Made by a program: the position numbers and the translations under genes
The notes under the pieces: generated by a model
The model's database searches: none
Told to the model about the DNA's origin: nothing
Seen by the model: the letters and a program-made list of their open reading frames with translations, nothing else
In this document: one piece after another, positions 1 to 9,060 of the stretch
Layout: each line of letters begins with the position of its first letter
Numbering within the stretch: the first letter of the stretch is position 1
DNA from: an uncultured Paracoccaceae bacterium
GTDB lineage: Bacteria > Pseudomonadota > Alphaproteobacteria > Rhodobacterales > Rhodobacteraceae
Assembly (NCBI GenBank): GCA_947500135.1
Contig: CANMQX010000004.1
Location: 62,001 to 126,000 of the forward strand
Direction: 5' to 3'
Length of the DNA: 64,000 nucleotides

Positions 1-1082
1 TCCGCGCGCAGCTTTTCGACCAACTCCGGGGTGGTGCCCAGACGGCTGAACATGCCCCGGTGATGCGCCAGAAAGTCAAAGCGATCCGAATTGGTCAGTC
101 GCTTCAGCTCATCCGCCAGCTGCTGACGCAGGGCCAGCATACCGTTGCGGGTCTCTTCCAGCTCCGCCTCCCAATCTGCGCGCAGATTGGGGTCTGTCAG
201 GATGGTTGTGACAACACGCGCCCCGTGATCAGGGGGGAAGGAATAGTTCTGGCGGTTCAGGAAGGCCAGCGTTTGCTGGGTCAGCGGCTGTTGATCAACA
301 TCCTTGGCAACGGCCATCAGAATGCCGGTGCGTTCGCGGTAGATGCCAAAATTCTTGGAACAACTTGCGGCGATCAGGCAGTTATCAAAGGCGCCGGCGA
401 TCTGGCGGGTGATCTGCGCGTCCTCAACCAGCCCATCACCAAAGCCCTGATAGGCGATGTCGATAAAGGGAACGGCCCCTTTTTCCTGCATGATCGCGAT
501 GACCTGCGCTATCTGATCTGCAGTCAGGTTTGCGCCCGTGGGATTATGACAGCAACCATGCAGCAGCACGATATCGCCCTGCGCCAGCCCATCCAGATCA
601 GCCAGCATACCGTCAAAATCGACGCCGCACGTGGCATCGTCGAAATAGGTATATGTGGCCATCTTCATGCCAAGATAGTTGATGATCGATGGGTGGTTCG
701 GCCATGTCGGGTTGGACAGCCAGACCGTTGCATCGGGGGCGGCCATCTTGATCAGTTCAAGCGCCTGCCGGATTGCCCCGGTCCCGCCGGGGGTGGCCAC
801 GGCGGCGACCCGTTCAGCGGCGATACTGTCGCCCAGAACCAGATCACGCATCGCCGCGCCAAAGGCAGGATCACCGGCAAGCCCGGTATAGGCCTTGCTC
901 GACTGGTCAGCCAGAATCCGGCGCTCGGCTTCTTTGACGGCGCGCATCACTGGGGTGTTGCCGGACGCGTCCTTATAGACGCCAACGCCAAGATCGACCT
1001 TGTCGTCGCGCGGATCGGCCTTGTAGGCGGCCATCAGGGCAAGGATTTTATCGGCAGGTTGGGCGCGCAGGGTTTCCAGCAT
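1..1082 (-). CDS. Aromatic/aspartate-type class I aminotransferase (3' part beyond window)
   Basis: PLP-dependent fold-type I aminotransferase of the AspC/TyrB family, which moves amino groups between aromatic or acidic amino acids and 2-oxo acids in the cytoplasm. The frame is open from the ATG at 1082 to the window edge (about 360 residues of roughly 395 expected). It begins METLRAQP-like (MLETLRAQPADKI), has the GVGVYKD signature near residue 33, the NPTG motif around 180 and the PLP-lysine segment AASCSKNFG near 240, with the substrate-carboxylate region beyond. The ATG overlaps the stop of the upstream sulfurtransferase by one base (TGATG), so the two genes are translationally coupled. 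The C-terminus is missing only because the window ends. TyrB and AspC cannot be separated safely from sequence reading alone. Confidence 0.9.
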   Translation of the reverse strand, partial: MLETLRAQPADKILALMAAYKADPRDDKVDLGVGVYKDASGNTPVMRAVKEAERRILADQSSKAYTGLAGDPAFGAAMRDLVLGDSIAAERVAAVATPGGTGAIRQALELIKMAAPDATVWLSNPTWPNHPSIINYLGMKMATYTYFDDATCGVDFDGMLADLDGLAQGDIVLLHGCCHNPTGANLTADQIAQVIAIMQEKGAVPFIDIAYQGFGDGLVEDAQITRQIAGAFDNCLIAASCSKNFGIYRERTGILMAVAKDVDQQPLTQQTLAFLNRQNYSFPPDHGARVVTTILTDPNLRADWEAELEETRNGMLALRQQLADELKRLTNSDRFDFLAHHRGMFSRLGTTPELVEKLRA

Positions 1083-1948
1083 CAGTCAGCTCCGGTTGCA
1101 ATGGGAAGGTCGGCATACATGCCCCATTCGGACCATGAGCCATCGTAGATCGCGTGATCGATCTTGCCGATCCGCTCTAGCGCCAGTGACAGGATCGCCG
1201 CCGTCACGCCGGACCCGCATGTGGTGATCGCGGGTTTCTGCAGGTCAATGCCTGCATCCTTGAACACCGTGCGCAGGGTGGTTGGCGGTTTCATCGTGCC
1301 ATCACTGTTCAACAGCAAGCTGTAAGGCAGGTTCTTTGAACCCGGAATATGGCCGGATCGCATGCCCTCGCGGGGTTCGGGTGCTTCGCCTTTGAACCGG
1401 GGTGCGGCGCGGGCATCGATGATCTCATGATCGCCCAGCTTGGCGGCGCGGGCCACATCTGTCACATCACGGACCCGCTGTGGTTCCATCTTTACCGTCA
1501 TGTGGCGGTCGCGGATGGTGGGCGGGTTTGTCGTGGTCTTGTGACCATCAGCCAGCCATTTGGGCAGGCCACCGTCCAGCACGGCGATATTGTGTTGTCC
1601 CATCAGCTTGAACAGCCACCAGACCCGGGCGGCGGAAAAGATGCCAGCGCCGTCATAAACTACAACCTGATGCCCATCACCGACACCCATCGCCCGCATC
1701 CGGGACATGAATTTTTCCACCGGGGGGGCCATATGCGGCAGCTCTGACCGCAGATCGCTGATTTCGTCGATGTCAAAGAAACGCGCGCCGGGAATATGAC
1801 CCTTTGCATATTCGGCCTTCGGGTCGCGATTGTCGCTTGGCAGATACCAGGATGCGTCAAAAATCCGCAGATCCGGGTCCTTGATATGTGCCGCCAGCCA
1901 GTCGGTACTGACCAATGTCTTGGGGTCGTCTGCCGCTGCGGAGGACAT
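1082..1948 (-). CDS. sseA: 3-mercaptopyruvate sulfurtransferase
   Basis: Two-domain rhodanese of 288 residues that moves sulfur from 3-mercaptopyruvate (or thiosulfate) to thiol acceptors or cyanide. The N-terminal inactive rhodanese domain carries GHIPGARFFDID (about residues 50-62). The C-terminal catalytic domain carries the active-site loop TTCGSGVTAA near residue 245; CGSGVTA is the loop form typical of mercaptopyruvate sulfurtransferases rather than the CRKGVTA form of thiosulfate enzymes. I chose the ATG at 1948 over one at 1975 because AAAGGAACC lies at ribosome-binding distance before it. The downstream aminotransferase can make 3-mercaptopyruvate from cysteine by transamination, so the coupled pair may form a short cysteine-catabolic unit; that link is inference. 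Confidence 0.92.
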   Translation of the reverse strand: MSSAAADDPKTLVSTDWLAAHIKDPDLRIFDASWYLPSDNRDPKAEYAKGHIPGARFFDIDEISDLRSELPHMAPPVEKFMSRMRAMGVGDGHQVVVYDGAGIFSAARVWWLFKLMGQHNIAVLDGGLPKWLADGHKTTTNPPTIRDRHMTVKMEPQRVRDVTDVARAAKLGDHEIIDARAAPRFKGEAPEPREGMRSGHIPGSKNLPYSLLLNSDGTMKPPTTLRTVFKDAGIDLQKPAITTCGSGVTAAILSLALERIGKIDHAIYDGSWSEWGMYADLPIATGAD

Positions 1949-2109
1949 GCCGGTTCCTTTTGGTTTGGATAGCATGTGGGTAACGCAGATGCGCGATTGT
2001 CACAAGATATGACATGCGCCAGATAATCCCCGTTTTGCTGTCAAAACACCGCAAATTCCCATGATGTTGATGCCCCGCTGCCAGGGCATCAACGAATGTC
2101 GAAACTGGC

Positions 2110-2388
2110 TTACTTCGCCATCATGTTTTTGATCACGCCGACCACGGCCAGTGCAACACCGCCACCAACGCCGCCGCTGGCGACCTGGGTCAGGATACTG
2201 GCGATATCCAATCCGCCGCCCGCAGCGGCACCACCGGTCAACATCCCAATGATCTGACCACCCAGACCACCGCCGACGATCCCGGCAATCGAGTTGCCCA
2301 GCGTGCCCAGTGAGAGATTTTTCAAGATGCCACCGGCGACATTGCCGCCAACAGCGCCAGAAATCAGCTGAATGATAAGTTGTTCCAT
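2110..2388 (-). CDS. Glycine-rich hydrophobic small protein, unknown function
   Basis: A 92-residue protein, about a quarter glycine, with alternating hydrophobic and glycine/alanine stretches (GGGLGGQIIGML, ASGGVGGGVALAVVGV) and a short basic end (KNMMAK). It has no cysteines and no recognised catalytic motif. A good ribosome site (AAGGGAC about 9 nt before the ATG) supports the start. The glycine-zipper pattern suggests membrane association or self-assembly, but that is inference. It is monocistronic: the flanking gene ends lie more than 100 bp away on both sides, and a perfect CtrA-type box stands about 75 bp upstream. I do not recognise a named family. Confidence 0.7.
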   Translation of the reverse strand: MEQLIIQLISGAVGGNVAGGILKNLSLGTLGNSIAGIVGGGLGGQIIGMLTGGAAAGGGLDIASILTQVASGGVGGGVALAVVGVIKNMMAK

Positions 2389-2462
2389 ATTTTAGTCCCT
2401 TCATGTCGGATCATTATTATGTTCGCGCTGGCGTGATCCGGCACCGCGCTTGGGCGCAGAGG

Positions 2463-2477
2463 TTAACAACTGATTAA
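2463..2477. promoter_or_regulatory. Candidate CtrA-binding box TTAAC-N6-TTAAC
   Basis: The sequence TTAACAACTGATTAAC contains TTAA, seven bases, TTAA, the full consensus of the alphaproteobacterial cell-cycle/motility regulator CtrA. It lies 75-89 bp upstream of the glycine-rich small gene on the minus strand and 33 bp beyond the stop of the amidohydrolase gene, so the small gene is the only likely target. Binding itself is inferred. Confidence 0.5.
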
Positions 2478-2509
2478 CTTGAATCAAGCGGGTAAAGCCT
2501 GCCGTTGCG

Positions 2510-4603
2510 TCAACGCAGCGCCTTGTCAAAGACGTTCTTCAGCAGGCGCGAGACGTCATTTTCGTAGTCATTCCAAGGCAGGCTGCCGCAAAATGTGATC
2601 GACCCTGTGGCAAAGACCGAGCCCCCACCCGGATAGGTGCAATAGATCATATCGGCGTGTTTCGCCTCTGCCTCTGTGCCGCCGGTCAGGTTGGTCAGAT
2701 GGGTCAGCTGTTCTTCGGGCACCAGCATAAAGCCATCCTGGCGTGTCACCGACCGGGCCAGCAACACCGCATTATCCGGCGTGCCGATGCGGGCGTCCAT
2801 ATGATCCAACTCGAACCCCGCAGCCCCATTGCCCGAATAACCATAATCGCCGAAAACGGTGCTGGTGACGCCCTCAAACACCCAGTCATAGTCCGGGTCC
2901 GTCGTCACGCGGCAATAAGGATCGCCAAAGAATTCCCCTTGTGCGGCAAATCCGATTCCAACAAGGTCCTGCGGCGCGCGCCCATTGCGTCGCCACAAGC
3001 CCCCGTAACTGCCATCAAACGCGTTGTAATATTCGCCCGGTTCCGCGGCCCAGGCGCGTATCCCATCCTCGGCCCGGCGAATTTCAAGCAGGCTGTCATT
3101 TTCGGAATGCACTGCGATACGCCAATAAAACCCGTTGCCACCCAGATAGGCCAGATGGCCCCCGTTATCACGGTAGTCGCGTAGCGCATTCAAGGTCTCG
3201 GCGGTGTGGTATTCGGGGTGGCTGCCGGTGGTCAGGGCCTTGTAGCCTGCAATCGCCGCGTGGCCGTGGATATGCAGATCATGATCGGTGACGATATCGT
3301 AATTGATCCCCTTGGCATGCAGCCAACTGATCAGATGGCTATCGGCGGGGAAATGGCGCAACCCCGAACAGGGCGTGGTTCCAAAGGTCAGATAGCCGGG
3401 GCGCAAATTAAAAAGCGGGCGGCGATGCGACGCGTGGCAGATGCCGGAGCCGTCTGAATGGTAATTATAGGTCGATAACCCATAGCCGGGATGTTCCGCC
3501 GGATTATGCGGATAGGCGTCCCATTCGGTAATCCGGTCCTGCCAGGACGGGTCATAATCGGGCCGGGCATGGTTGCCATAGATGGCATAGGTAAAGGTGG
3601 ATACCAGCACACATAGATCCGCGCGGCGCTGGCCAAGTGGGGGGCAAACGAAAAATGGTATCACCTCTTGATGCCCGTCACAGTCCAACCGCATGATATA
3701 GATGCCGGATGGCATATTGTCTGGGATGGTAAGGCTGAAATCGGTGTCCCAGCCGAAATCATAGATGTCGTCGCAATGAAAATGGATGGCGGCGTAGTGG
3801 TCAGGCCGATGGCGCCAGTTCATCTCGCTGGCGTCCCATGCGGCACCGGTTACCGCACGGGCGGGGAAGTTGATCAGCCGCAAATCAGGGCCGTTTTGGG
3901 CAGGCACAAGCGTTTTCGTCATGGCCTGCGCGAAATCCCATCCGCAAAGGGGCTGACCATTGGCGGTAATCAACGGGGCCTCGATCTTGCCATTGAAATG
4001 CTGGCTTGCCTGCCCGTCTGTCAGATAGGCCGCAACACTTGGCGTGCCGGTCAAAGACGGCGCATTGTATGGCAATTGCGCGCTGATCGGTGCTTGCCCC
4101 GTGGCCTGCTGCGTGACGGTGATCTGACCATTGGCGATGCGGGCCTCGATCCGGTGCCATTGGCGCAGTTTCAACGGGGCCCGGGTCGTGGCATCCACCG
4201 CCCCCAGACGTAGGCAGGCCGCGCCTTCCGCATCAAGGCAAAGATCGAAATCACCACAGCCAATCACGGTTTGGGCGTGATCACAGCGCTGGGTCGGAAA
4301 CACATACGCGCAGAACGCCAGTTCCGCCCCGGCGCTGGCCGACACCGCATCTGTTGCAACCCCGTAAGAGCCGGGAAAGAACGGCCGATGCACGGATGGA
4401 AACACATGTGGAGCGAAGAATGCCGATGCATCCTCTTCCACGATGCCGGGACCGTCGGGGTTCGGATCCGCGCTGACTGATCTGACCAGCCGGGCCGTCA
4501 CGGGCGCATCAGACAGGGATGAGACCTTAAATTCCAACACCTCACCCGGGCGCGCCGATAGCTGTTCGACATAGCCTGTCAAAGGAATTTCATGCGCTGT
4601 CAT
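2510..4603 (-). CDS. N,N-dimethylformamidase large-subunit-like amidohydrolase
   Basis: A 697-residue cytoplasmic-type protein (no signal peptide) that resembles the large (beta) subunit of N,N-dimethylformamidase, an iron enzyme that cleaves small N-alkyl amides. Seen: an N-terminal beta-rich part with a concanavalin/LamG-like region (about residues 90-220), then the family core with SHPEYHT near 460, LGGNGFYWR near 485 and GAAGFELDHMD near 596. In the family a Tyr, a His and a Glu hold the iron; HPEY and GFELD are the natural candidates. The known enzyme also has a small subunit of about 130 residues, and no such gene is visible nearby. The ATG overlaps the dctM stop (ATGA). Substrate is therefore better described as a small amide or amine derivative brought in by the neighbouring TRAP system than as DMF itself. 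Confidence 0.75.
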   Translation of the reverse strand: MTAHEIPLTGYVEQLSARPGEVLEFKVSSLSDAPVTARLVRSVSADPNPDGPGIVEEDASAFFAPHVFPSVHRPFFPGSYGVATDAVSASAGAELAFCAYVFPTQRCDHAQTVIGCGDFDLCLDAEGAACLRLGAVDATTRAPLKLRQWHRIEARIANGQITVTQQATGQAPISAQLPYNAPSLTGTPSVAAYLTDGQASQHFNGKIEAPLITANGQPLCGWDFAQAMTKTLVPAQNGPDLRLINFPARAVTGAAWDASEMNWRHRPDHYAAIHFHCDDIYDFGWDTDFSLTIPDNMPSGIYIMRLDCDGHQEVIPFFVCPPLGQRRADLCVLVSTFTYAIYGNHARPDYDPSWQDRITEWDAYPHNPAEHPGYGLSTYNYHSDGSGICHASHRRPLFNLRPGYLTFGTTPCSGLRHFPADSHLISWLHAKGINYDIVTDHDLHIHGHAAIAGYKALTTGSHPEYHTAETLNALRDYRDNGGHLAYLGGNGFYWRIAVHSENDSLLEIRRAEDGIRAWAAEPGEYYNAFDGSYGGLWRRNGRAPQDLVGIGFAAQGEFFGDPYCRVTTDPDYDWVFEGVTSTVFGDYGYSGNGAAGFELDHMDARIGTPDNAVLLARSVTRQDGFMLVPEEQLTHLTNLTGGTEAEAKHADMIYCTYPGGGSVFATGSITFCGSLPWNDYENDVSRLLKNVFDKALR

Positions 4604-5991
4604 CGTGAGGGTCCATAAACAAGATCAGGCAGATAGGTGACCCAATCGGCATAAAATACAAGGATCAGGATCATCGCCACGTAAGGGATCAGCAGGGGCA
4701 GAACCCCGACGGAAATCTCTTCAATACTGATCTTGCTGATTCGGGCGGCGACAAACAGGTTGACCCCGATGGGCGGCGTCAGAAAGCCGATCTCGCAGGT
4801 CATCACGGTAAAGATACCGAACACCACCGGATCAATGCCAAGGCTGGTGACCAGCGGAAAGAAAACCGCCGTAAAGATGATGATCTGCGGAATGCTTTCC
4901 AGCCACATGCCAACGATGATGTAAAAGACACCGATCAGCAGCATGACCAGCCACGGATAATCCACCATCCCCTGAAACAGGCTCAGCACGGCATCGGGGA
5001 TGTCAAAGATCGTGACCAACTGGCCGAATGCTTTGGTTGATCCCAGAATGAATAACACGGTGCCAATGACAATGGCGGTGAATTTGAACGCATGAAACAG
5101 CTTGGCCCATGTCAGGCCGCGATAGATGAACAGGCCAACAAACAGCCCATAGGCCACGGCAACACCCGCCGCTTCGGACGGCGTAAAGATGCCCGCATAA
5201 ATCCCGCCAAGGATGATCACCGGGGACATGACTGCCCATTTGCCGTCCCAGAACGCCTCCAGCAACGGACCCCAGCGGAACGGCTCACCCGTGCCGCCAT
5301 AGCCGTTCCTGACCGAGATAATGAAAACCACGCCCATCAGCATCAGACCCAGCACAATGCCCGGAATGATGCCCGCCAGAAACAGGCGTGGGATCGATAC
5401 GTCAGTGACCAAGGCAAAGATGATCAACAGGTTTGAGGGCGGGATCATGCTGCCCAATGCGCCAGCTGCGGCGGCAATCGCACCGGCAAAGCGGGATTTG
5501 TAGCCTTCTTCCTGCATCGCGGGGATGGTGATTGACCCAATTGCCGCGGTTGTCGCCGGGCCAGAGCCGGACAAGGCGGCAAAGAACATGCAGGCGACAA
5601 CCGTCACAAGGCCAAGCCCACCCTTATAGGCCCCCACCAGTTTCTGCGCGATATTGACCAATTTTTCGGACATGCCCCCCTGTTCCATCAACTGACCGGC
5701 CAGCACGAAAAGTGGGATGGTCACCAGCGGAAAGGGTTCAAACGCGGTCCACGCGGCCTGCGCCATCAGGGTCATCGGGATATCTGCGATATAAAGCCCG
5801 GCCACCGTGGCAATGCCGGCTGCAAACGGGATCGGCACGCCGATTGCCATGGTCACGACAAAGACGACCGCCATCACAATCGGGCCATTGGCCCCGGCGA
5901 CAACGGCCATGATCAAGGCAAAAATCAGGGCGACCAGAACGATGACCGGAATAATGCTGCTGCTGGTTTTGGGTGTTGCGGTATCGCTCAT
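4600..5991 (-). CDS. dctM: TRAP transporter large membrane subunit
   Basis: A 463-residue integral membrane protein with about 12-13 hydrophobic segments, typical of DctM, the ion-coupled permease subunit of tripartite ATP-independent periplasmic transporters. Family features seen are the GSGPATTAAIGSITIPAM stretch around residues 140-160, PPSNLLIIF around 185 and PPIGVNLFVAA near 408. The N-terminus has an extra pair of hydrophobic segments before the conserved core. Start overlaps the dctQ stop by four bases (ATGA) and its own stop overlaps the amidohydrolase start, so Q, M and the enzyme are coupled. Substrate cannot be read from this subunit. Confidence 0.93.
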   Translation of the reverse strand: MSDTATPKTSSSIIPVIVLVALIFALIMAVVAGANGPIVMAVVFVVTMAIGVPIPFAAGIATVAGLYIADIPMTLMAQAAWTAFEPFPLVTIPLFVLAGQLMEQGGMSEKLVNIAQKLVGAYKGGLGLVTVVACMFFAALSGSGPATTAAIGSITIPAMQEEGYKSRFAGAIAAAAGALGSMIPPSNLLIIFALVTDVSIPRLFLAGIIPGIVLGLMLMGVVFIISVRNGYGGTGEPFRWGPLLEAFWDGKWAVMSPVIILGGIYAGIFTPSEAAGVAVAYGLFVGLFIYRGLTWAKLFHAFKFTAIVIGTVLFILGSTKAFGQLVTIFDIPDAVLSLFQGMVDYPWLVMLLIGVFYIIVGMWLESIPQIIIFTAVFFPLVTSLGIDPVVFGIFTVMTCEIGFLTPPIGVNLFVAARISKISIEEISVGVLPLLIPYVAMILILVFYADWVTYLPDLVYGPSR

Positions 5992-6470
5992 AGCGGCAGC
6001 CCCCGGAAATCATCGGCACGCCAGCGCCAATAGACCTGACAAATGCGAAACAGCATCAGGGCGAACAGCATCGGGATGAACATCTGCACCCAGCGTTGTT
6101 CGATCCCCAGACCGGGTGTCTGATAGGTCACGTTGAACAGCAACTGTGTATAGGTCGTGGTTTGTACGATCATGAAAACCACAAAACCGAACCAAAGCGC
6201 ATCAGCGGTCAGGATGCAGGCCACCTGCAATGGCCGGGGCAGTCTGGCGAAAAGCAGGGTAATACGAATATGCGCCCTGTCGCGGGTCGCCATCGTGGCG
6301 CCCAGATAAACTGCAAAGATCATTCCATAAACGGCGGTTTCCTCGGCCCAGACGGCGGCGGAATGGAACACAAACCGCATCACAACCTGCATCAGAACGG
6401 AACCCACAACGACGCATAGGAACAGCGTACACAGTACTTCTTCGAAATACTGATCAAGCTTGGCCAGCAT
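5988..6470 (-). CDS. dctQ: TRAP transporter small membrane subunit
   Basis: DctQ-type protein of 160 residues with four predicted membrane segments (about 13-35, 44-62, 85-105, 125-145), which supports the large subunit in the inner membrane. The ATG at 6470 is preceded by AGGAG at 6 nt, whereas a frame extension to 6527 lacks a ribosome site and adds a non-hydrophobic leader, so 6470 is preferred. The sequence EETAVYGMIFAVYLGATMATRDRAHIRI matches the conserved DctQ region after helix two. It lies 72 bp after the binding-protein gene and overlaps dctM. Confidence 0.92.
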   Translation of the reverse strand: MLAKLDQYFEEVLCTLFLCVVVGSVLMQVVMRFVFHSAAVWAEETAVYGMIFAVYLGATMATRDRAHIRITLLFARLPRPLQVACILTADALWFGFVVFMIVQTTTYTQLLFNVTYQTPGLGIEQRWVQMFIPMLFALMLFRICQVYWRWRADDFRGLPL

Positions 6471-6541
6471 GGATAACTCCTGAAAACACCGAAAAACCGG
6501 GCCGCAATGCACTGCATCACGGCCCAAGCTACAGGGAGAGC

Positions 6542-7540
6542 TTATTCAGCCGCGGCGCGGATTTCATTCACCAACGCCGTGAACACATCACCTTTTTCGG
6601 CGGCATATCTGTCCTGCACGCGCTGACCGGCGGCGATGAAATCAGTGCGGTCAAATTCGGCAGTCTGCATGCCACCCTCACCGGTCAAAAACGCGCGGAT
6701 TTCACCAACCTGGCTGGTCATTTCCTCCTTTTGATAGATGCCAGCCTCGCGGGCGGCGCGCATGACGGCCTCGCGCTGGTCATCATCCAGCTTGCCCATG
6801 ACCCGGTCGCTGGCGAACAAGGGCGAAAAGTATGTGAAATGCTCTAATGCCGTGAAATGCGGCATGATTTCATAGAATTTCTGCGATTTGATAAAGGATG
6901 TGCCGTTATCAGCGCCCTCAACCGTGCCGGTCTGCAAGGCGGTCGGGGTATCTGCCCATGGTAGCGGAATGGGGGCTGCACCAAATTCGGTGAACGTGTC
7001 GATCATCACCTGATTCTTGGGCACGCGGACCTTCAGGCCAGCCATGTCGGCCATGCTGGTGATCGGATTGCGCGAGTTGTAAAAATCGCGGTCCCCGACA
7101 AAACCGAAGGTCAGCAGATGCACGCCGGTCGCTTCTTGCAACTGCTGGGCAAAGTTCTGGCCAACCTCACCTTCCAGAACGCGATAGGCGTGATCCTTGT
7201 CTTCAAAGATATAGGGCAGCACAAAAGCGTCCATCAGCGGAAAATGGGGCGAGATGTTATTGCCGGTGATGACATGCATATCCACGGTGCCAAGCTGCAT
7301 CGCCTTGAACGCCTCATCCTCGCCCATCAACTGGCCACAACAGCGGACTTTGACGTCGATTGTACCGCCGGAATATTCCTCGGCCAGTTCTTCGAACTTG
7401 TTGGCCAGCACGGCATAGGAACTGCCTTCGGCGGCAGCATAACCAAGGTTGATGGTGACATCGTCGGCCAGCGCCGATGATCCGGTGACAGCCAGCGCAA
7501 GCACGGAAGCCATGAATGTCTTGGGGCCTGAAAAGGGCAT
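6542..7540 (-). CDS. dctP: TRAP transporter periplasmic solute-binding protein
   Basis: DctP-family extracytoplasmic binding protein of 332 residues that delivers its ligand to DctQM. It starts with a Sec signal peptide (MPFSGPKTFMASVLALAVTG, cleavage probably after ALA near residue 25). The conserved region around NSRNPITSMADMAGLKVRVP includes the Arg (VRVP) that binds a carboxylate in most DctP proteins, so an organic acid or zwitterion ligand is plausible. The ATG at 7540 has GGAG six bases ahead; an upstream ATG at 7552 has none. A Cys-Cys pair (VRCCGQLMGED, near residue 65) is uncommon in this family and could form a disulfide. It is the first gene of the operon dctP-dctQ-dctM-amidohydrolase. 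Confidence 0.92.
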   Translation of the reverse strand: MPFSGPKTFMASVLALAVTGSSALADDVTINLGYAAAEGSSYAVLANKFEELAEEYSGGTIDVKVRCCGQLMGEDEAFKAMQLGTVDMHVITGNNISPHFPLMDAFVLPYIFEDKDHAYRVLEGEVGQNFAQQLQEATGVHLLTFGFVGDRDFYNSRNPITSMADMAGLKVRVPKNQVMIDTFTEFGAAPIPLPWADTPTALQTGTVEGADNGTSFIKSQKFYEIMPHFTALEHFTYFSPLFASDRVMGKLDDDQREAVMRAAREAGIYQKEEMTSQVGEIRAFLTGEGGMQTAEFDRTDFIAAGQRVQDRYAAEKGDVFTALVNEIRAAAE

Positions 7541-7571
7541 TGGTTTCTCCATGTTGGGTTTTTTGGTATTG

Positions 7572-7614
7572 TTATCCCATCAGGTTGACAGGATTTTGAT
7601 GGCTTGGATAATAT
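7572..7614 (+). promoter_or_regulatory. Promoter of the LysR gene with nested inverted repeat (candidate operator)
   Basis: TTGACA (7585-7590), an 18-bp spacer and TAATAT (7609-7614) form a good sigma-70 promoter reading towards the lysR gene. Around and inside it sits a nested inverted repeat: TTATCC (7572-7577) with GGATAA (7606-7611), and CCATCA (7577-7582) with TGATGG (7597-7602). The repeat lies between dctP and lysR, where LysR-type regulators usually bind to control both the target operon and themselves. Confidence 0.5.
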
Positions 7615-7647
7615 CAATTGGGTAATGTTTGATACCTTTGGGGCATC

Positions 7648-8556
7648 ATGAAATTTGGCCTGCGCCACATCCGCTATTTCATCGCAGTGGCAGAGGAATT
7701 GCATTTCCGCCGCGCGGCGGATCGTTTGGGCATCGCGCAACCGGCGCTTAGCCGGGCGATCCAATATCTGGAAAAGGATCTAGGGGTCGCATTATTCGAC
7801 CGGTCAAACAGAACCGTCACGCTGACAGCCGCAGGGCAAACATTCCTTGATGGCTGTCAGACCATTGTCAATGCAGTGGAACATGTCGTTGATACGACGC
7901 AAAAGGTGAATGAAGGACAGATCGGGGCCTTGCGGATCGGCTATACCGATATGGCGATCTCGGGCGTGCTGCCCGCCCAGCTCAAGGCGTTTCAGGACCA
8001 GCAGCCGGGGATTGTGCTGCAACCTCATCACGATGTGACCACGACCCAGCTGCAAAAGCTGGATCAGGATGTGCTTGATGTGGGCTTTGTCACCGGGCCG
8101 GTGAACCGGTCCGGCTATGCGCAATGCCCGATCCAGACAGAACGGTTTGTCTGTGTCGTTTATGAAACCCACCGGCTTGCCCGGCGCAAATCGATCCGGC
8201 TGGAAGAGTTATCTGACGAAGATTTCGTGCACGGTTCGTCGCAGGATTGGCAGCAATTCTATTCCTACCTCTTCCCTTTATGTCGCCGGTCAGGGTTTGA
8301 ACCGCGTATCGTGCAAGAGGCGTTTAATACCGCAGGCATCCTTGGCTTGGTCGCCTGCGGAATGGGTGTCACGATCCTGACCGAAAGCGTGCGCGCCTCG
8401 ATCCTGTCAGGACTGGTCGTGCTGGATATCGAGGACGTGACCGAAGTCCTGCAAACGATGGCCGTGTGGCGGCCCGAACTGGCAAGCGGGTCGAAATCCC
8501 TGTTCGTGGATTTTCTGACAGCAACAAAGGGCGGGCTATTCGCCGTGGCGCAGTAG
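7648..8556 (+). CDS. LysR-family transcriptional regulator
   Basis: A 302-residue LysR-type regulator. The N-terminal winged helix-turn-helix (residues 1-65) is canonical ([34 protein letters not shown]), followed by a linker helix and a periplasmic-binding-protein-like inducer domain. It is divergent from dctP, with 107 bp between the starts, so it most likely controls the TRAP/amidohydrolase operon in response to the substrate or a product. It is close in type to the BenM/CatR-like group by its N-terminal sequence, but I cannot name the inducer. Its last 21 bp overlap the convergent smpB gene. Confidence 0.93.
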   Translation: MKFGLRHIRYFIAVAEELHFRRAADRLGIAQPALSRAIQYLEKDLGVALFDRSNRTVTLTAAGQTFLDGCQTIVNAVEHVVDTTQKVNEGQIGALRIGYTDMAISGVLPAQLKAFQDQQPGIVLQPHHDVTTTQLQKLDQDVLDVGFVTGPVNRSGYAQCPIQTERFVCVVYETHRLARRKSIRLEELSDEDFVHGSSQDWQQFYSYLFPLCRRSGFEPRIVQEAFNTAGILGLVACGMGVTILTESVRASILSGLVVLDIEDVTEVLQTMAVWRPELASGSKSLFVDFLTATKGGLFAVAQ

Positions 8557-9018
8557 CCGCTGTTTCTGACGACCCCAGTCGCGCTTGGCCTCAGTCGCGC
8601 GCTTGTCGTGGTTTTTCTTACCCTTGGCGGTTGCGATTTTCAGCTTCACCAAACCACGATCATTGAAATACATCACCAGTGGGACAAGGGTCATCCCCTC
8701 GCGCTTTGTCGCGTTCCAAAGCCGCGCAAGCTCACGCTTGCTGACCAGCAATTTGCGCTTGCGCCGTTCTTCATGGCTGAACATGGCGCGGTCATAAGGG
8801 GCGATATAGGCATTGGTCAGCCACAGCTCGCCATCATCAACCGATGCATAGCTATCCGCGATATTGGACTGGCCCGTGCGCAGAGATTTGACCTCGGATC
8901 CCATCAGAATGATGCCGACTTCAATATCGTCCTCAATCGCGTAATCGTACCGCGCACGCCGGTTTTCGGCGATGACTTTGTAGTTTTTGTTTTCGGGTTT
9001 CTTGGCCATAGTCGACAT
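8536..9018 (-). CDS. smpB: SsrA-binding protein SmpB
   Basis: SmpB of 160 residues, the partner of tmRNA in trans-translation, which frees ribosomes stalled on broken mRNA. Diagnostic parts are ENRRARYDY near residue 18, [18 protein letters not shown] around 40-58, [23 protein letters not shown] and the basic tail ending in [14 protein letters not shown] second ATG (MAKKPE, 9009) is an equally possible start; neither has a clear Shine-Dalgarno sequence. The 3' end overlaps the lysR 3' end by 21 bp in convergent orientation. No tmRNA gene was seen in the window. Confidence 0.95.
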   Translation of the reverse strand: MSTMAKKPENKNYKVIAENRRARYDYAIEDDIEVGIILMGSEVKSLRTGQSNIADSYASVDDGELWLTNAYIAPYDRAMFSHEERRKRKLLVSKRELARLWNATKREGMTLVPLVMYFNDRGLVKLKIATAKGKKNHDKRATEAKRDWGRQKQRLLRHGE

Positions 9019-9060
9019 CAGATAAGCGAAGGTGTGGCTTGGTACAAGCGCGACGGTGGC

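Noticed and set aside
60-1148. A 362-codon plus-strand frame at the window start
   Set aside because: Antisense to the aminotransferase, which has the PLP-lysine and other class I motifs.
9009-9018. Alternative shorter smpB start
   Set aside because: Not rejected as biology, but neither start has a ribosome site, so it was not listed as a separate feature.
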